Positions 34,801-43,760 of a DNA stretch of 64,000 nucleotides are shown piece after piece; the stretch's first letter is position 1; every line of letters starts with the position of its first letter. Source of the stretch: Pyrrhosoma nymphula (lineage: Eukaryota; Arthropoda; Insecta; Odonata; Coenagrionidae). The stretch lies in NCBI GenBank assembly GCA_963573305.1, contig OY754327.1:181792386-181856385 (forward strand). The letters run 5' to 3'. The position numbers were made by a program, and so were the translations under genes. The notes under the pieces were generated by a model. That model saw nothing but the letters and a program-made list of their open reading frames with translations. It ran no database searches and was not told the DNA's origin.

Positions 34801-37800
34801 GCAATTCCTCATGGTAATAAATTTATTGACACTCCTTAACAACTTACTTTCTTACCCTCGCTATTCCCTTGTTATTTTTCCAAATTCCCACCTTTCTGGT
34901 TTTTCCTTCATAGGCCCGACCTCAACAATAATCCTCCAACCCTCACAGCTTTCCTTCCTTCCTGTACACCACTTCTTCTTCTCCTTCCCATACTCCACTA
35001 TGGTTCAGGAGGGGATGGTGTACGGGAAGGAGAGATGTGAGGGTTGGAGGGTTATTCTTGAGGTTGGGAAAATGAAGGGAAAGCCAGAAAGGTGGGAATT
35101 TGGGAAAAGAACAAGGGGGGGGGGGAAGTCCACAGGGAATAGCGAGGGTGAGAGAGTAAGTTGTTAAGACGGGGCAATTGGGTGGGTAAGGATCATATTT
35201 TTAGGTGAAGTAGGAAGGAGAGCAGAAATCCGAGGACCCTCCTTCCCATAAATATCACAGACTTCGGACATCCCACTTTTCCCTTCTTTTACTTGACAAT
35301 GCACTCTGCCTCCAACCACCCTCTCTTTAACCATTGACTCCCTCACCCTCGCTTTTCCCTCACTGGGACACGGCGAGCCCTTCCTACTATGCGAATTTCC
35401 TCACCCTTCTTCTCTCCCAAGTTTTTCCTTTCAGTTACCCGAACTCCATCTCCCACCCTCTCCTTTCCCAACAGCACCACCTTCCCTCTCCCACTCCACC
35501 ACCTGTTTCCTAAACCCCACCCCTCCTTTCTGGTCCCTTTCTCTGACATACATATATAACATACATGATGTAAGCCTCTCCAAAAATTGTCTTGCACCGG
35601 AAGATGACTCTGTGAGTTGAAACGCGTTATAGTATTAAAATCCTGTGGAAAAGTGCAAACAGTTTGTGATTTAATATAGATTCCTTCCACTATGTAAAGC
35701 CTGAATCTGTTGAACTTGGGGGATGATATCTTAGATCTCCATTCCTGTCCATCAATTCATGTAGTCAATAAAGTACATGTTAACTGTTACAGATATTATA
35801 ATTTTATTATGCTTACATCGTTGGAATCGTGAGAAATTCATGAAAATAAAACTATTGGATGGATTTAAAGATTTAATATAGTCCAATTTTGCAGGTTCTA
35901 TTTTGTGGAAATTCATTATAAAATGAAAGAAAACTTTTTTTCCACATGATTTAATGTAGGTCAAGGTCAGTGTTTTCTTTCATTTTCAGAGATAAAGTTT
36001 AATGAGGAATTTTATTTGATAAGTTCAAGTGTGTCATGTACTAGTGAAAATTTAGGCATTGAAAATGCCTTAATAAATTTTTGTCACAGTCACTTACTTG
36101 TACTTAGTGTGAACCTACATACAGTGCCTGATTAACACTCTTGGGGGACTGTAGGCAGTACAATCTACGTTAATAAACAAGTCGCAAGAAAAGAAAGGGG
36201 AAAAAATTTGTGGGGCCTATAGGCAACTGCCTACTTAGCCTTATTTGTAATTCGCCATTGCCTACATATAATGTGCTGTAAAATATCCCGTAGAGATTTG
36301 GCGGCCCAAATGTGCTAAATGGCTACTTAGCTCTGAGGGCAGATACAAAGGGAGTTATACAAGCTGTGTAGAGGTCATTTAGCTCAACTTGTATATTTCT
36401 TCTAGGAATGATGTATAACGAGGGGTTAGCATGAGCTCCTCGAAGGGTGCATAATCAGGGATTGGGCTCTCTGTCTGTTCGTAAACAATCATTTGCATAA
36501 TTTAAAATTTGAAGAGTTAATGGTTAGTTAAGTGTCTCAAATGGCCAAGTAAGGGATATTAGCATGTTTGTTCAATTATTTTTTCAGTGCTGTCTTGCGA
36601 GACTTGTGTCGGATATTGGCGCTTCTTAACCAAAAAGATTCCCAAAGTATGCCCATACCTACAGACTGGAAGAAATTACTCTCATGGGGAGAGAGAGTCC
36701 TGAAGAGATACAAAAAGCAGCATTGTTTGGTGGCAACAGCTCTGGTAGGTACTAAGGTGTGAAATAAAGGTGATTGAATTTTACCTCATAAATCTATATA
36801 GATGAGGTATATAACTTGAAAGCTTTCATACAATGAAATATCATAATAATAATGTTAGCAATGTGTATATCATGTTCACTTACACATGTGCAATGCCATT
36901 TTTAATTGTCATGTTTCAGGAAATGCCAATGCTCAGCTCTTGTACAAGTAAACTGTGTGAATTCTTGAAAAGAGTAGCTTTAATCACTCTAGACTCTGTC
37001 CTTAGTGCTTGGTTCTTTTGGAAGGAAAAGTGAAAGAGAGATGTTATCTCCCATTAATTATTCCATATCATGAGTATGCTACAAAAAACTGTGACCAATC
37101 ACAGAAATGTTTGATCTGTGAGGTGAAATATAAATGAAAGCAGCAAACTTCCTGAAAAACTGCTAAGAGTGAACATATATCGTCACACAGTTGATGGCAG
37201 AACTATGTAAAGTTGGGAGGCTGCATTCTAGACTAAGAATACTTGAAACCATCAGGTCATATAAGTTTCAGGGTGACATGGGAGATATCATCTTAACCTT
37301 GCACTACATCTACAGGCCTAACAGAAGGGACAAAATAAGATGTGTAAACAGTCAAACTTACAGTTTAAAATATTCCTTTGTCCCACACTCTTGTATTGAC
37401 CATAACAGAAACAGCAAGAAACGAAGACACTCTGTAAATATACATTTCACTTTTGTCCTTCCCCTCTTCCAGTTCCATTTGTTCTTAATGACTGGTGTCC
37501 TAACACCCCCTGGCTATAGTTTGCTGAGTTTTTAGATGTCATATCAGTTGCTATCTGGCTTGCAGGGTCTTGAATGGGATCATATATTGTGCAATACGCA
37601 CTTAATATTTATTTAGCCAGATGAAAGTAGCATTTATCATATGTTTGTTCTACGTTCTGTCATGCAAGTTATCACAATTTCTTTAGGACTTAACTGCCCT
37701 TATTCAGAGAGAATTTAATGGTAACTTTTACAAACTGCACACGGTTTAAAAAAAGTTTGTATATATGTAGTGTTGTGGTTTGTAAAAGTTACCATTAAAT

Positions 37801-40800
37801 TCTCTTATAATATATAATAGAACACCACAAAGTTAAACAAGAACTTGTTTTATTTAGCCCTTATTCAACAATCATTTAATGTTAGTATGCCTTAGTGGGA
37901 ACTCAAATGAGTGTTGATGAGGAAACTTAAGAGTAAGAACCTGTGGCAGGCAGTGAGCGTCAACTGTTGGAGAGATTGTAACCCATAAGAGTGCATTAGA
38001 TATTCATTTAAACCATCCAAAGGTTGAGTGTATCAATTTGTTTTTAGAAGTGCCATGGTGAACAATGAATTTGAGATGTTTAGGCCAGGTTTTATAATCT
38101 CTTGCTAAATATTTTCTTGGTATGAAAACCAGTGCTAATATGTATGATCTCCCATGGATAACTCTGATGTCAACTATCTGACCAGTCTGATGTACTATCA
38201 AAACCTAACTCTGTTTATATCAAGTTCACATAAAGGCTACATTATCTTGCAGTTAACATTAAATAGACATTACTAAACCAGACCTTTATCTTAAACTGGA
38301 GTACATTCCAAAATTCTCTCCCACGGCTGCTAATACTGCTGGGAAATGGAAAAGAGAAGTTTGTACTACTACCATAATAGTACCGTTCTATTCCAGAATG
38401 GTTTGAGGCAGTTTAATGCTTCTTCACTGAAAACTCAATGTGATTACGTTCCTTTAAATACACCAATTTTTGGAGCCAAGCCAACTGAAGTCTAAAGAGT
38501 ATTTCCTTAATATTTTGATTTTAGTCACAAATCTTACTTGCTATAAATTTTCTGTAAGCACTTTTTTACTGATGAAACCAGAATAGATTCAAGATAACAC
38601 CTCTCATGGTGACACAATAGCTCTGTAGATGAGAAAATACACCTTTAAAGCTACAATAAAACTGTAAATAATGTCTGATGATTTACAATCCCACCCTCAT
38701 TTTCATCATTTATTTTAGAATTTCATTTGACAAAAAAACATTCAAAATGCATTAATCTGTAGCTGCTGCTCCTTAATAATTTATTTTGCTTGAAAGATAA
38801 TTTCCCCCGCCATTGGATTTCTATGGCTACTGTTGTTACAGCTTCACTGCCACGCTGCAGCCAATAGGTACAACCAATGGCAGTAGATTTCACGGCAGGA
38901 AATGTTGTCAATTTGATAACATCATTAGTCTGTACAAGATACTGTTAACTGAATGATTTGACTACTGGGGCAATGCTGGCCATTGATTTCAGAATGCACC
39001 ATTTGAAGTCTCTCTTTTGGTCGCTCTTGAATGGAAATAAGGAAGTGTTAGTAGTCAGGGTCAGGAAGGGGTACACTGAAAGTGGTTCTCTGTAGGTATC
39101 CTTTAACTTTCAGTATGCAAATATTTTTAGGAGAAATGTTTCAGCAATATTATATCAAGCTTGAAACTGATCTCCAAAAGCAAAAATTGTGGCAATGATG
39201 CTGTAGACCTTTTTTGAAAGGCACTTAGTGAAGGATGAGAAAGACATCGGAGTAGATGAATTTAGTTTTGTTCAAAATAAAATATTGTCATTCGCTCAAG
39301 GCTAAATGCTCACCAGTTATTTTGGTATCTCTGCCAGCCACTTGTCCTCCTCTTCCCTTTTCGCCACCTTTTCCTGAGCCAACTTCCCCAATTCTCTTGG
39401 GTTTATCATTTATACCATAAGCTTACGTTTCTGATATTGTTACATTTTGTATGATAAGGTGAAAATATAAATTGTCATAGAAATCATTTCAGCATATGTG
39501 AGCACCATGGGTGAAACTGGATAAATTCATCTCTCATCACTGATAGAAACGCATTTTGCCAAATCACAATTTTATCCTCCTTGAGTATTTGATGCTGAAT
39601 ATCATTACATAATGCTGTCCTAATCACCTTTTTGTTCATAAAACTTGAGTTGAGACAATGTAAGAAAATATTAGCATAAGTTTCGAAAATTAACTACAAA
39701 TCCTTGATTAAAACTTGTTTACAGAATTGAGTGCTACAAATTGCCTTTCTGATGAATATTCTGAAACTAGAGGAGTTTTAAGTTACTTATTTGCTTTACA
39801 CACGATTTATTAATTGCAACATGGTTACATCATATGATAGATATTTTACTTTTCACACCTGTATGTATTTGACTCATGCAAAGTATGCAATATTAATATT
39901 ACATATGGATAAGCTACTCATGGGGAATGCCCACCTCCCAGTGGGGTGACAACGTTGCTGATTTAGGAGGTGCAAGTGTTTTGGATCTTCCCCCTTCAAA
40001 CAAATTTTTTCAAGCTTTAAAACATTCCTAAAAATTTTTATCTTCAAACTCTGAAGTGAGCTTTCCCGATTCAACTTTCACTTAAACCAAAGCCCCATCT
40101 CTTTGGGGAGTGGTATAAAATACCTGGGTGCCTTTGGTCCCCCCCCCCCTGTGTTATGGCACAGCCACCTCCATCTGACTAGACACAAATATTAATCTGT
40201 AACATTTTGTTTGTGTATTTTATTTGTGGATTAGTGAAAAAGCAAATGAGACGCACAACTTGAATTCTCTCCCACTATTGTCATTATCTCATGGTTAAAT
40301 TAATGCTGGCTTAAATTTAATGCCAAGGTCAAGTTCAGCCCACCTTAATACCCAATAACTACTCACTGGGAAGTTATATCTTGTCTGGGCCAGAAACTGA
40401 ATGCTACGAATGAACTTCATTCAAGAATAAAATCCTAGCAATTCGATGAATGAGTTATAAAAATAGTAGTAAGAACTGGATCCAAAGAAATACTGATTCT
40501 ATTGTTACATAATTATGTACATCCTTTTCCTTGTAACACACAACTTGAAATTAATGGCTGAATGGTTGTTGCCATTTAAGGAGTCAAAATCCAAAGACTC
40601 TCTTCAAGTTTACAATGATTATTTAGTAATGCTTTCAGATAAGATCTTAACAAAGTCTATTGGTCTTAATATGTCGTTCAAAGTATAATTGGTGTCTTAA
40701 TGTGTAAAATAAGACAATTCATATGTACTATTCTTTCACAATTGAGTGCATCTTTCTATTGTTAAAATACTAACCAATTCTCACTGCTCATTTTAATCTT

Positions 40801-41369
40801 ATCTTTTAAAGGAAGTAATTTCATTTATGAGAGTCCTTTTTCTACTATATTTAGTTCACTCAATGAGTATAAAAGTGCATTTTACCTTACTTATAATGGG
40901 GTAAATGTATTTGCAGGTTAAGGAGCCAGCAAAAATTCTGCAGATGCAGATTCAGGTGCATTGTGAGCCACCCAAAGATTCTTGTGAAAGGAAATGCAGT
41001 GAATTGGTATCCTTTCAGCCTAATGGGAAGATTCAACATGATGGGTCACCCAAAACACCAGGCTCTGAAGGGTCAGCAAAAATCGCAAATGGTGATTCAC
41101 CCTTTATTGGAAGTCCTCATTTTTTAACTGCCATGAGACAGGAGTTATTGCCTAGTAGGCCAACAACAGTGGTGGACATGGTGGGTGAGGAGGGAGTGAC
41201 ACAAGGTGACCAAGAAGAGCATTTTCCTCATGGTTATGGATTAACATCTAACTTTCAAACATCAGTTCCAAGTGAATGGACAAGAAATATCCACTGGGGC
41301 TATGACATTGATGATGAATTCGTACCTCTGGGGCACAGACCACAAGATGAAATCACCACAGAACTCTAA
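25649..41369 (+). CDS. Gene A: single-pass membrane protein with Cys-rich ectodomain (5' end missing)
   Basis: Five exons join in phase at 25649-25837, 28979-29218, 33481-33631, 36588-36744 and 40917-41369. Together they encode about 396 residues plus a missing N-terminus. Order: a furin-like Cys-rich region (about residues 1-63), a transmembrane helix (about 81-105), a stop-transfer KCWRAQR, a helical cytoplasmic domain rich in conserved-looking charged residues, and a Pro/Ser-rich acidic tail ending in DEITTEL. Every intron is GT..AG with an upstream pyrimidine tract, and phases run 1-1-2-0. The layout suggests a cell-surface receptor or adaptor with its N-terminus outside. No kinase or death domain was recognised, and the family was not identified. 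The signal-peptide exon was not found with confidence. Confidence 0.82.
26172..26602. mobile_element. Foldback MITE in gene A intron
   Basis: Arms of about 140 bp: 26172-26315 and 26454-26600 are reverse complements with few differences. Shared landmarks are TAATATACCACGTTTTTAAA, GTGGCTATGGAGATATTTGT and AGACTTGAAGAGAAAAACG. The inner spacer is about 140 bp. No coding capacity. It lies inside the gene A intron after the Cys-rich exon. The outer ends are A/T runs, so the target duplication is unclear. Confidence 0.8.
26603..28160. other. Intron of gene A, no further gene
   Basis: AT-rich with a GA-rich patch at about 27530-27780 whose open frames on both strands are low complexity. No splice-supported exon was seen. 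Confidence 0.45.
28175..28262 (-). repeat. C/G-run dispersed repeat, copy 1
   Basis: On minus: GGGGGGTATTCTATACCCCC, followed by GGTGGTGACCCCCCCCC. This matches in order the copy at 55255-55330 on plus (GGGGGGTATTCCATACCCC, then GGTGGTGCCCCCCCC). It is a dispersed, probably hAT-like, short element fragment. Confidence 0.55.
28395..28680 (+). repeat. Probable degraded GA-rich LINE tail
   Basis: The purine-rich stretch contains text resembling the C-terminal Lys/Arg/Trp-rich end of an LINE reverse transcriptase (GGTAGATGGAGACGATTGCG, GGAAGATTGGAATTTGAGAA), with many stops in every frame. It stands out from the AT-rich intron. Family not assigned. Confidence 0.3.
28979..29218 (+). CDS. Gene A exon: transmembrane segment
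   Basis: Acceptor CATTTTCAG ends at 28978 and donor G|GTAAGG begins at 29219; phase 1 to phase 1. The joined codon G|AG gives Glu, then AGPWWLEDGVGLTGRR. The hydrophobic helix LAVVVGTCSGLFISLLLICG plus AFVYI follows, then KCWRAQR. The positive charges after the helix place the C-terminal side in the cytoplasm. The rest (DSCKNSSTPVDSAGYGFSHR) is polar. The helix length, about 25 residues, fits a single membrane pass. Confidence 0.88.
29219..30150. other. Intron of gene A
   Basis: AT-rich intron sequence. No exon or ordered repeat was recognised before the palindromes at 30156. Confidence 0.45.
30156..30187. repeat. Perfect 32-bp palindrome
   Basis: Centred between 30171 and 30172, with core GACCACATATGTGGTC. 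Both halves are exact reverse complements with no spacer. Followed 23 bp later by a second perfect palindrome. Confidence 0.9.
30211..30244. repeat. Perfect 34-bp palindrome
   Basis: Centred between 30227 and 30228, with core GGAGTCATATGACTCC. Its left-half sequence GGGTGGAGTCATATG also occurs as a direct copy at 30188-30202, so the two palindromes are joined by a third half-unit. No spacer and no mismatch. Confidence 0.9.
30245..33000. other. Intron of gene A, no gene seen
   Basis: AT-rich intron. Apart from the foldback fragment at 32539-32576 nothing was recognised. The open frames near 30811-31074 and 31110-31322 (minus) lack domains. Confidence 0.45.
32539..32576 (+). repeat. Fragment of the 15.6-kb foldback family
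   Basis: AATCTAACCCGGTGGGAAGC followed by CTGAGAGCAATTCATCAG matches in order the right arm end at about 15768-15808 (GTCTAACCCGGTTGGAAACC, GAGAAGAGTTTATTCATCA). The rest of that element is missing. Confidence 0.55.
33005..33082 (+). repeat. C-run dispersed repeat, copy 2
   Basis: A C-run followed by GAAGCTCTGGTCTGGAGCCG and CCCATGC matches the end of the 55.3-kb copy (GAATCTCTGGTGTGGAGCCG, CCCCTG). A short GGCAGCCCC unit is duplicated at 33001 and 33039. The CAGGGGCGG-type end suggests a hAT-like short element. Confidence 0.5.
33481..33631 (+). CDS. Gene A exon: cytoplasmic helical region, part 1
   Basis: Acceptor TTTTCCTTTCAG ends at 33480 and donor CG|GTATGT begins at 33632; phase 1 to phase 2. 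It encodes (D)EIERQEFLQQLGALQPDA, HIFLAMLNDTRRKFRKIH and SDSRCKAY. Amphipathic helices with heptad-like leucines and a basic RRKFRK cluster suggest a folded intracellular module continued in the next exon. Confidence 0.82.
33640..34535. other. Intron of gene A, nothing recognised
   Basis: AT-rich and partly pyrimidine-rich sequence (about 33920-34150). The frame at 34037-34414 is low complexity and unsupported. Confidence 0.4.
34540..35690. mobile_element. Nested foldback element with hammerhead-like ends
   Basis: The outer arms about 34555-34660 and 35560-35680 are inverted copies (GTGCAAA...TTTCCACAGGAT against ATCCTGTGGAAAAGTGCAAA). They carry hammerhead-like motifs: on minus, CTGAAGA = 34631-34637 and GAAAC = 34612-34616; on plus, GGAAGA near 35599 and GAAAC at 35619-35623, followed by GCGTT. 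An inner GA/CT-rich inverted repeat pairs about 34838-34975 with about 35013-35168 (AACAACTTACTTTCTTACCC with GAGAGAGTAAGTTGTT). Frames inside are low complexity. It lies in gene A's intron before the 36.6-kb exon. Confidence 0.72.
35691..36587. other. Intron of gene A, nothing recognised
   Basis: AT-rich intron leading to the acceptor at 36587. No other structure was seen. Confidence 0.45.
36588..36744 (+). CDS. Gene A exon: cytoplasmic helical region, part 2
   Basis: Acceptor TTTTTTCAG ends at 36587 and donor CTG|GTAGGT begins at 36745; phase 2 to phase 0. CG|T gives Arg at the junction, followed by AVLRDLCRILALLNQKD, then IPTDWKKLLSWGERVLKRYK. With the previous exon this makes a roughly 100-residue all-helical domain. 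A second donor (GTACTA at 36749) is possible but weaker and out of frame with the last exon. Confidence 0.82.
37707..37805. repeat. Short foldback element
   Basis: AGAGAATTTAATGGTAACTT plus TTACAAAC (37707-37734) is repeated as an inverted copy (GTTTGTAAAAGTTACC plus ATTAAATTCTCT) ending at 37805. The spacer is about 45 bp. A related phrase, GCCCTTATTCA, flanks the element at 37695 and recurs at 37857. Non-coding. Confidence 0.75.
37810..40910. other. Intron of gene A, nothing recognised
   Basis: Long AT-rich intron (36745-40916) beyond the short foldback. A C-run lies at about 40138-40149. No additional exon with splice support was found. Confidence 0.45.
40917..41369 (+). CDS. Gene A terminal exon: acidic Ser/Pro-rich tail
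   Basis: Acceptor ATTTGCAG ends at 40916; the frame is open to TAA at 41367-41369. It encodes VKEPAKILQMQIQVHCEPPK, a polar middle with SPKTPGSEGS and SPHFLTAMRQELLPSRP, and a C-terminal stretch with WTRNIHWGYDIDDEFVPL ending DEITTEL. Ser-Pro/Thr-Pro sites suggest phosphorylation. WGYDIDDEF is a possible peptide-interaction motif. This is the last coding exon. Confidence 0.85.
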   Translation, partial: VKEPAKILQMQIQVHCEPPKDSCERKCSELVSFQPNGKIQHDGSPKTPGSEGSAKIANGDSPFIGSPHFLTAMRQELLPSRPTTVVDMVGEEGVTQGDQEEHFPHGYGLTSNFQTSVPSEWTRNIHWGYDIDDEFVPLGHRPQDEITTEL

Positions 41370-41775
41370 TTCTGATGAAAGTGATTGGCCAATTGTTACC
41401 ATTTTGTGGCTCAGTGTTTAGCCATATCAAATAGTTACCTAAGTAACGGACATTGTAAAAAGTTGACCTCGAAATGTGAGAAGTATTTCATTCAGTTACC
41501 TACAATTCTCTCAGCCCAATGAGGTTCAATGCTTTATTTGCATTGGATTTAAGTATTCACTAACTCGATGCTGAAGTTTAATATGCTAGTCAATTTATTT
41601 TTGTACATAATGCAATGTTTCTAAATGTGTCTGTGTATTTAAAATATGCTAAAATGATAATTATAGATCGTAATACCAAGATATGTTGCTTATTTACTTA
41701 CACATGAGATCGGCGTCCATTTGAACATGGACACTGGTCAGGACCTTAATAAAATAAAAACTTCCTTTTGGATTG
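41370..41775 (+). other. Gene A 3' untranslated region
   Basis: It runs from the TAA at 41367-41369 to just past the AATAAA at 41749. AT-rich, with no coding capacity. The end is inferred from the polyadenylation signal. A short hairpin, GTCCATTTGAACATGGAC, lies at about 41714-41731. Confidence 0.55.
41749..41754 (+). terminator. Polyadenylation signal of gene A
   Basis: A canonical AATAAA hexamer lies 380 bp after the stop codon, followed by further A-rich sequence. It is the first canonical signal seen after the stop. Confidence 0.55.
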
Positions 41776-42637
41776 AGACTTAATACGAAATAGGGGATAA
41801 AACGCAGTGAAATTCATCGATAAAAAAACAGGGCAGCCAAAGGTGCTACATATTGCTATTATAATAATGCTTAACACAATACACGCGTGAGTGCACGATC
41901 AAATATTTTTACCTGATTCTACCTTAATGGGCACAAGATTAATACAACTTAGAACGGTACTCGACCGGAAATTGTGTATCCAAGCTGTAATTTCGAAGAG
42001 TATTTTTTATTCTTGCCCAACGGACCTGCGCATTCTGCGCTACTCGTTCCTTGCTATTATTTTTTGCTCCAATGCCAACTCGCAAGAGCTCTTATATTTG
42101 AAAATATTCCACATAATTAAAAAACGCTACAGGGAAAACTAAAAATCATAAATTACTCAACATCATCTTAATGAACACAAGACTCACCGATTCAAACAAA
42201 AAGTCACAGCCAATCCCCAATTAGCGTTCGGCGGGCGCGGATCGATTCTTCGGCTGTGTTGTGATTTTAGCCAAATTGTCATTATGACGATATTTCTCGG
42301 TAAACATGAAAAAAATTGTTCGCCGGACAGAAGGTAGTTGATAATTATGGAGCATTTGTCGTAAATTGTGACAAGAGAAGTCCCATTAAGAGAAAATTCC
42401 ACCTTTTAGCCAGTTGCGAATATTGCTGAGCAGTGCGCCAGACAGCGTCATTCCTCTCCCTCAATCCGATATGTTAATTTGAGTTCGATCTCCGGAAGCC
42501 CTACGGTATTTTTACTTATAATATTTTTGTATGTTCCTTTAATGTGGTGCAGTAATCATATAATCGTTAAATGATAAAAGAATGGTGCATCGCGGAGAAA
42601 AAAAATACAGCTTTTCAGTTTACATTCGAGCTTCGAT

Positions 42638-42930
42638 ATAAATCGATATGAAAGGTTCAGCTCATGAAATAGTGCAATGTTCAGTGTGATATAATTGCTG
42701 TAGTTTGGGCGATTTCTCTTAGCCTACGACAAGGAAATAGTGAATGGATGCCCAGTGAAAAGTGTACAATATTTTTAAATCCTTCTTGCGTCAACTACCC
42801 TTATATAGCAACAGCCAGGCAAAGGACGCTATCGATACACTTGGGCTCATGGTGTTTACGCCATGACAGCAAACCTCGGCGGTGGGCTTGTCTGCGGTTT
42901 ACAAACGTTTAGGAATTTGCGACGAATAAG
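42638..42930 (+). promoter_or_regulatory. Gene B promoter region and noncoding first exon
   Basis: TATCGATA, the DRE recognised by DREF in insects, lies at 42830-42837. A half-match AATCGATA lies at about 42641-42648 and a TATATAG at 42802-42808. Downstream is a strong splice donor, AATAAG|GTAAGTAAG, with the GT at 42931. DRE promoters are typical of housekeeping and regulatory genes. The transcription start is inferred to be near 42830-42860; it is not fixed by the sequence. Confidence 0.55.
42830..42837 (+). promoter_or_regulatory. DRE (DREF-binding) motif
   Basis: Exact 8-bp palindrome TATCGATA, about 100 bp before the first-exon donor of gene B. In flies this is a core-promoter element. 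The role here is inferred from position. Confidence 0.55.
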
Positions 42931-43599
42931 GTAAGTAAGTATAGTTTGGTCGGTGGGCCACTGTGTTGCGCGTAATTTGATGTATTGTTGGAAGTTAAAT
43001 CCATGTTAGAATTCATGCGCGTCTCTATTTTCGGTTTACTAATACAATTTTAGTATTCAGTTATAATTCTTTTATGCCTTTGTTTGCATTTCTCAATGGT
43101 AAATAAAGCTGGTGACAACGATATGTGCCTGCTCAATTGCGCGTTTAAACTTCGCATTTCTCAATGGTTTAGTAATGACGTACGAGACTGGAATTGTTTT
43201 GAACAAATATTTTTTTGTTTTACTTGGCTGTAGCAAATATTAAGACAACCGCAACGTTGTAAGTAAATATCTGCTTTCCTGACTATTGGACTAAAATTTT
43301 ATATCATCATATCGACTTTGTAAAGGGTTAGGATCCATCTGACGTGTTGTTGGGTGTAAACTATTAGCGCGGAGAAGATTTTGGCGGTAGTAATTTAAAG
43401 TGTGTGAAAAAGTATAATCTATCAGCGTATCATACCATTGTTTTTATTTTATTGTCCTGTTGATAAACTTTCGATATTAATGTGAATGAAGCCTCAAGGT
43501 ATTGCTCGCGACCTTACAATAGTCATTGCAACTGATGTTATGTGATCAGTGTTTACCAATGTTATTTGTTATGAATTGGAACTCTGTGTCAATTTTCAG

Positions 43600-43709
43600 G
43601 CACCCGTGGATGAATTCAGTTTTTATTTGTATATACCTCCGTGATGTATGAGAATGAAGTTGGTTACATTATCGTTAACCGACTCTAAATTGTTTTGTCG
43701 AAGAACGCC
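43600..43709 (+). other. Gene B 5' UTR part of exon 2
   Basis: An acceptor GTCAATTTTCAG ends at 43599, so exon 2 would run 43600-43760. The 110 bases before the start codon hold short upstream ATGs (for example near 43611) and an in-frame TAA at about 43686, which makes 43710 the first usable start in frame. Confidence 0.6.
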
Positions 43710-43760
43710 ATGAATGCTGAGCAGCATGCTTTACCACCGCCATCCAGCGAACCGACGGAG
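43710..43760 (+). CDS. Gene B first coding exon
   Basis: The ATG at 43710 sits in a good context (GAACGCCATGA) after an in-frame TAA. Seventeen codons, MNAEQHALPPPSSEPTE, end with GAG at 43760 before donor GTATGT (phase 0). The short, acidic, Pro-rich start has no signal peptide, which fits a cytosolic or nuclear protein. Confidence 0.78.
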
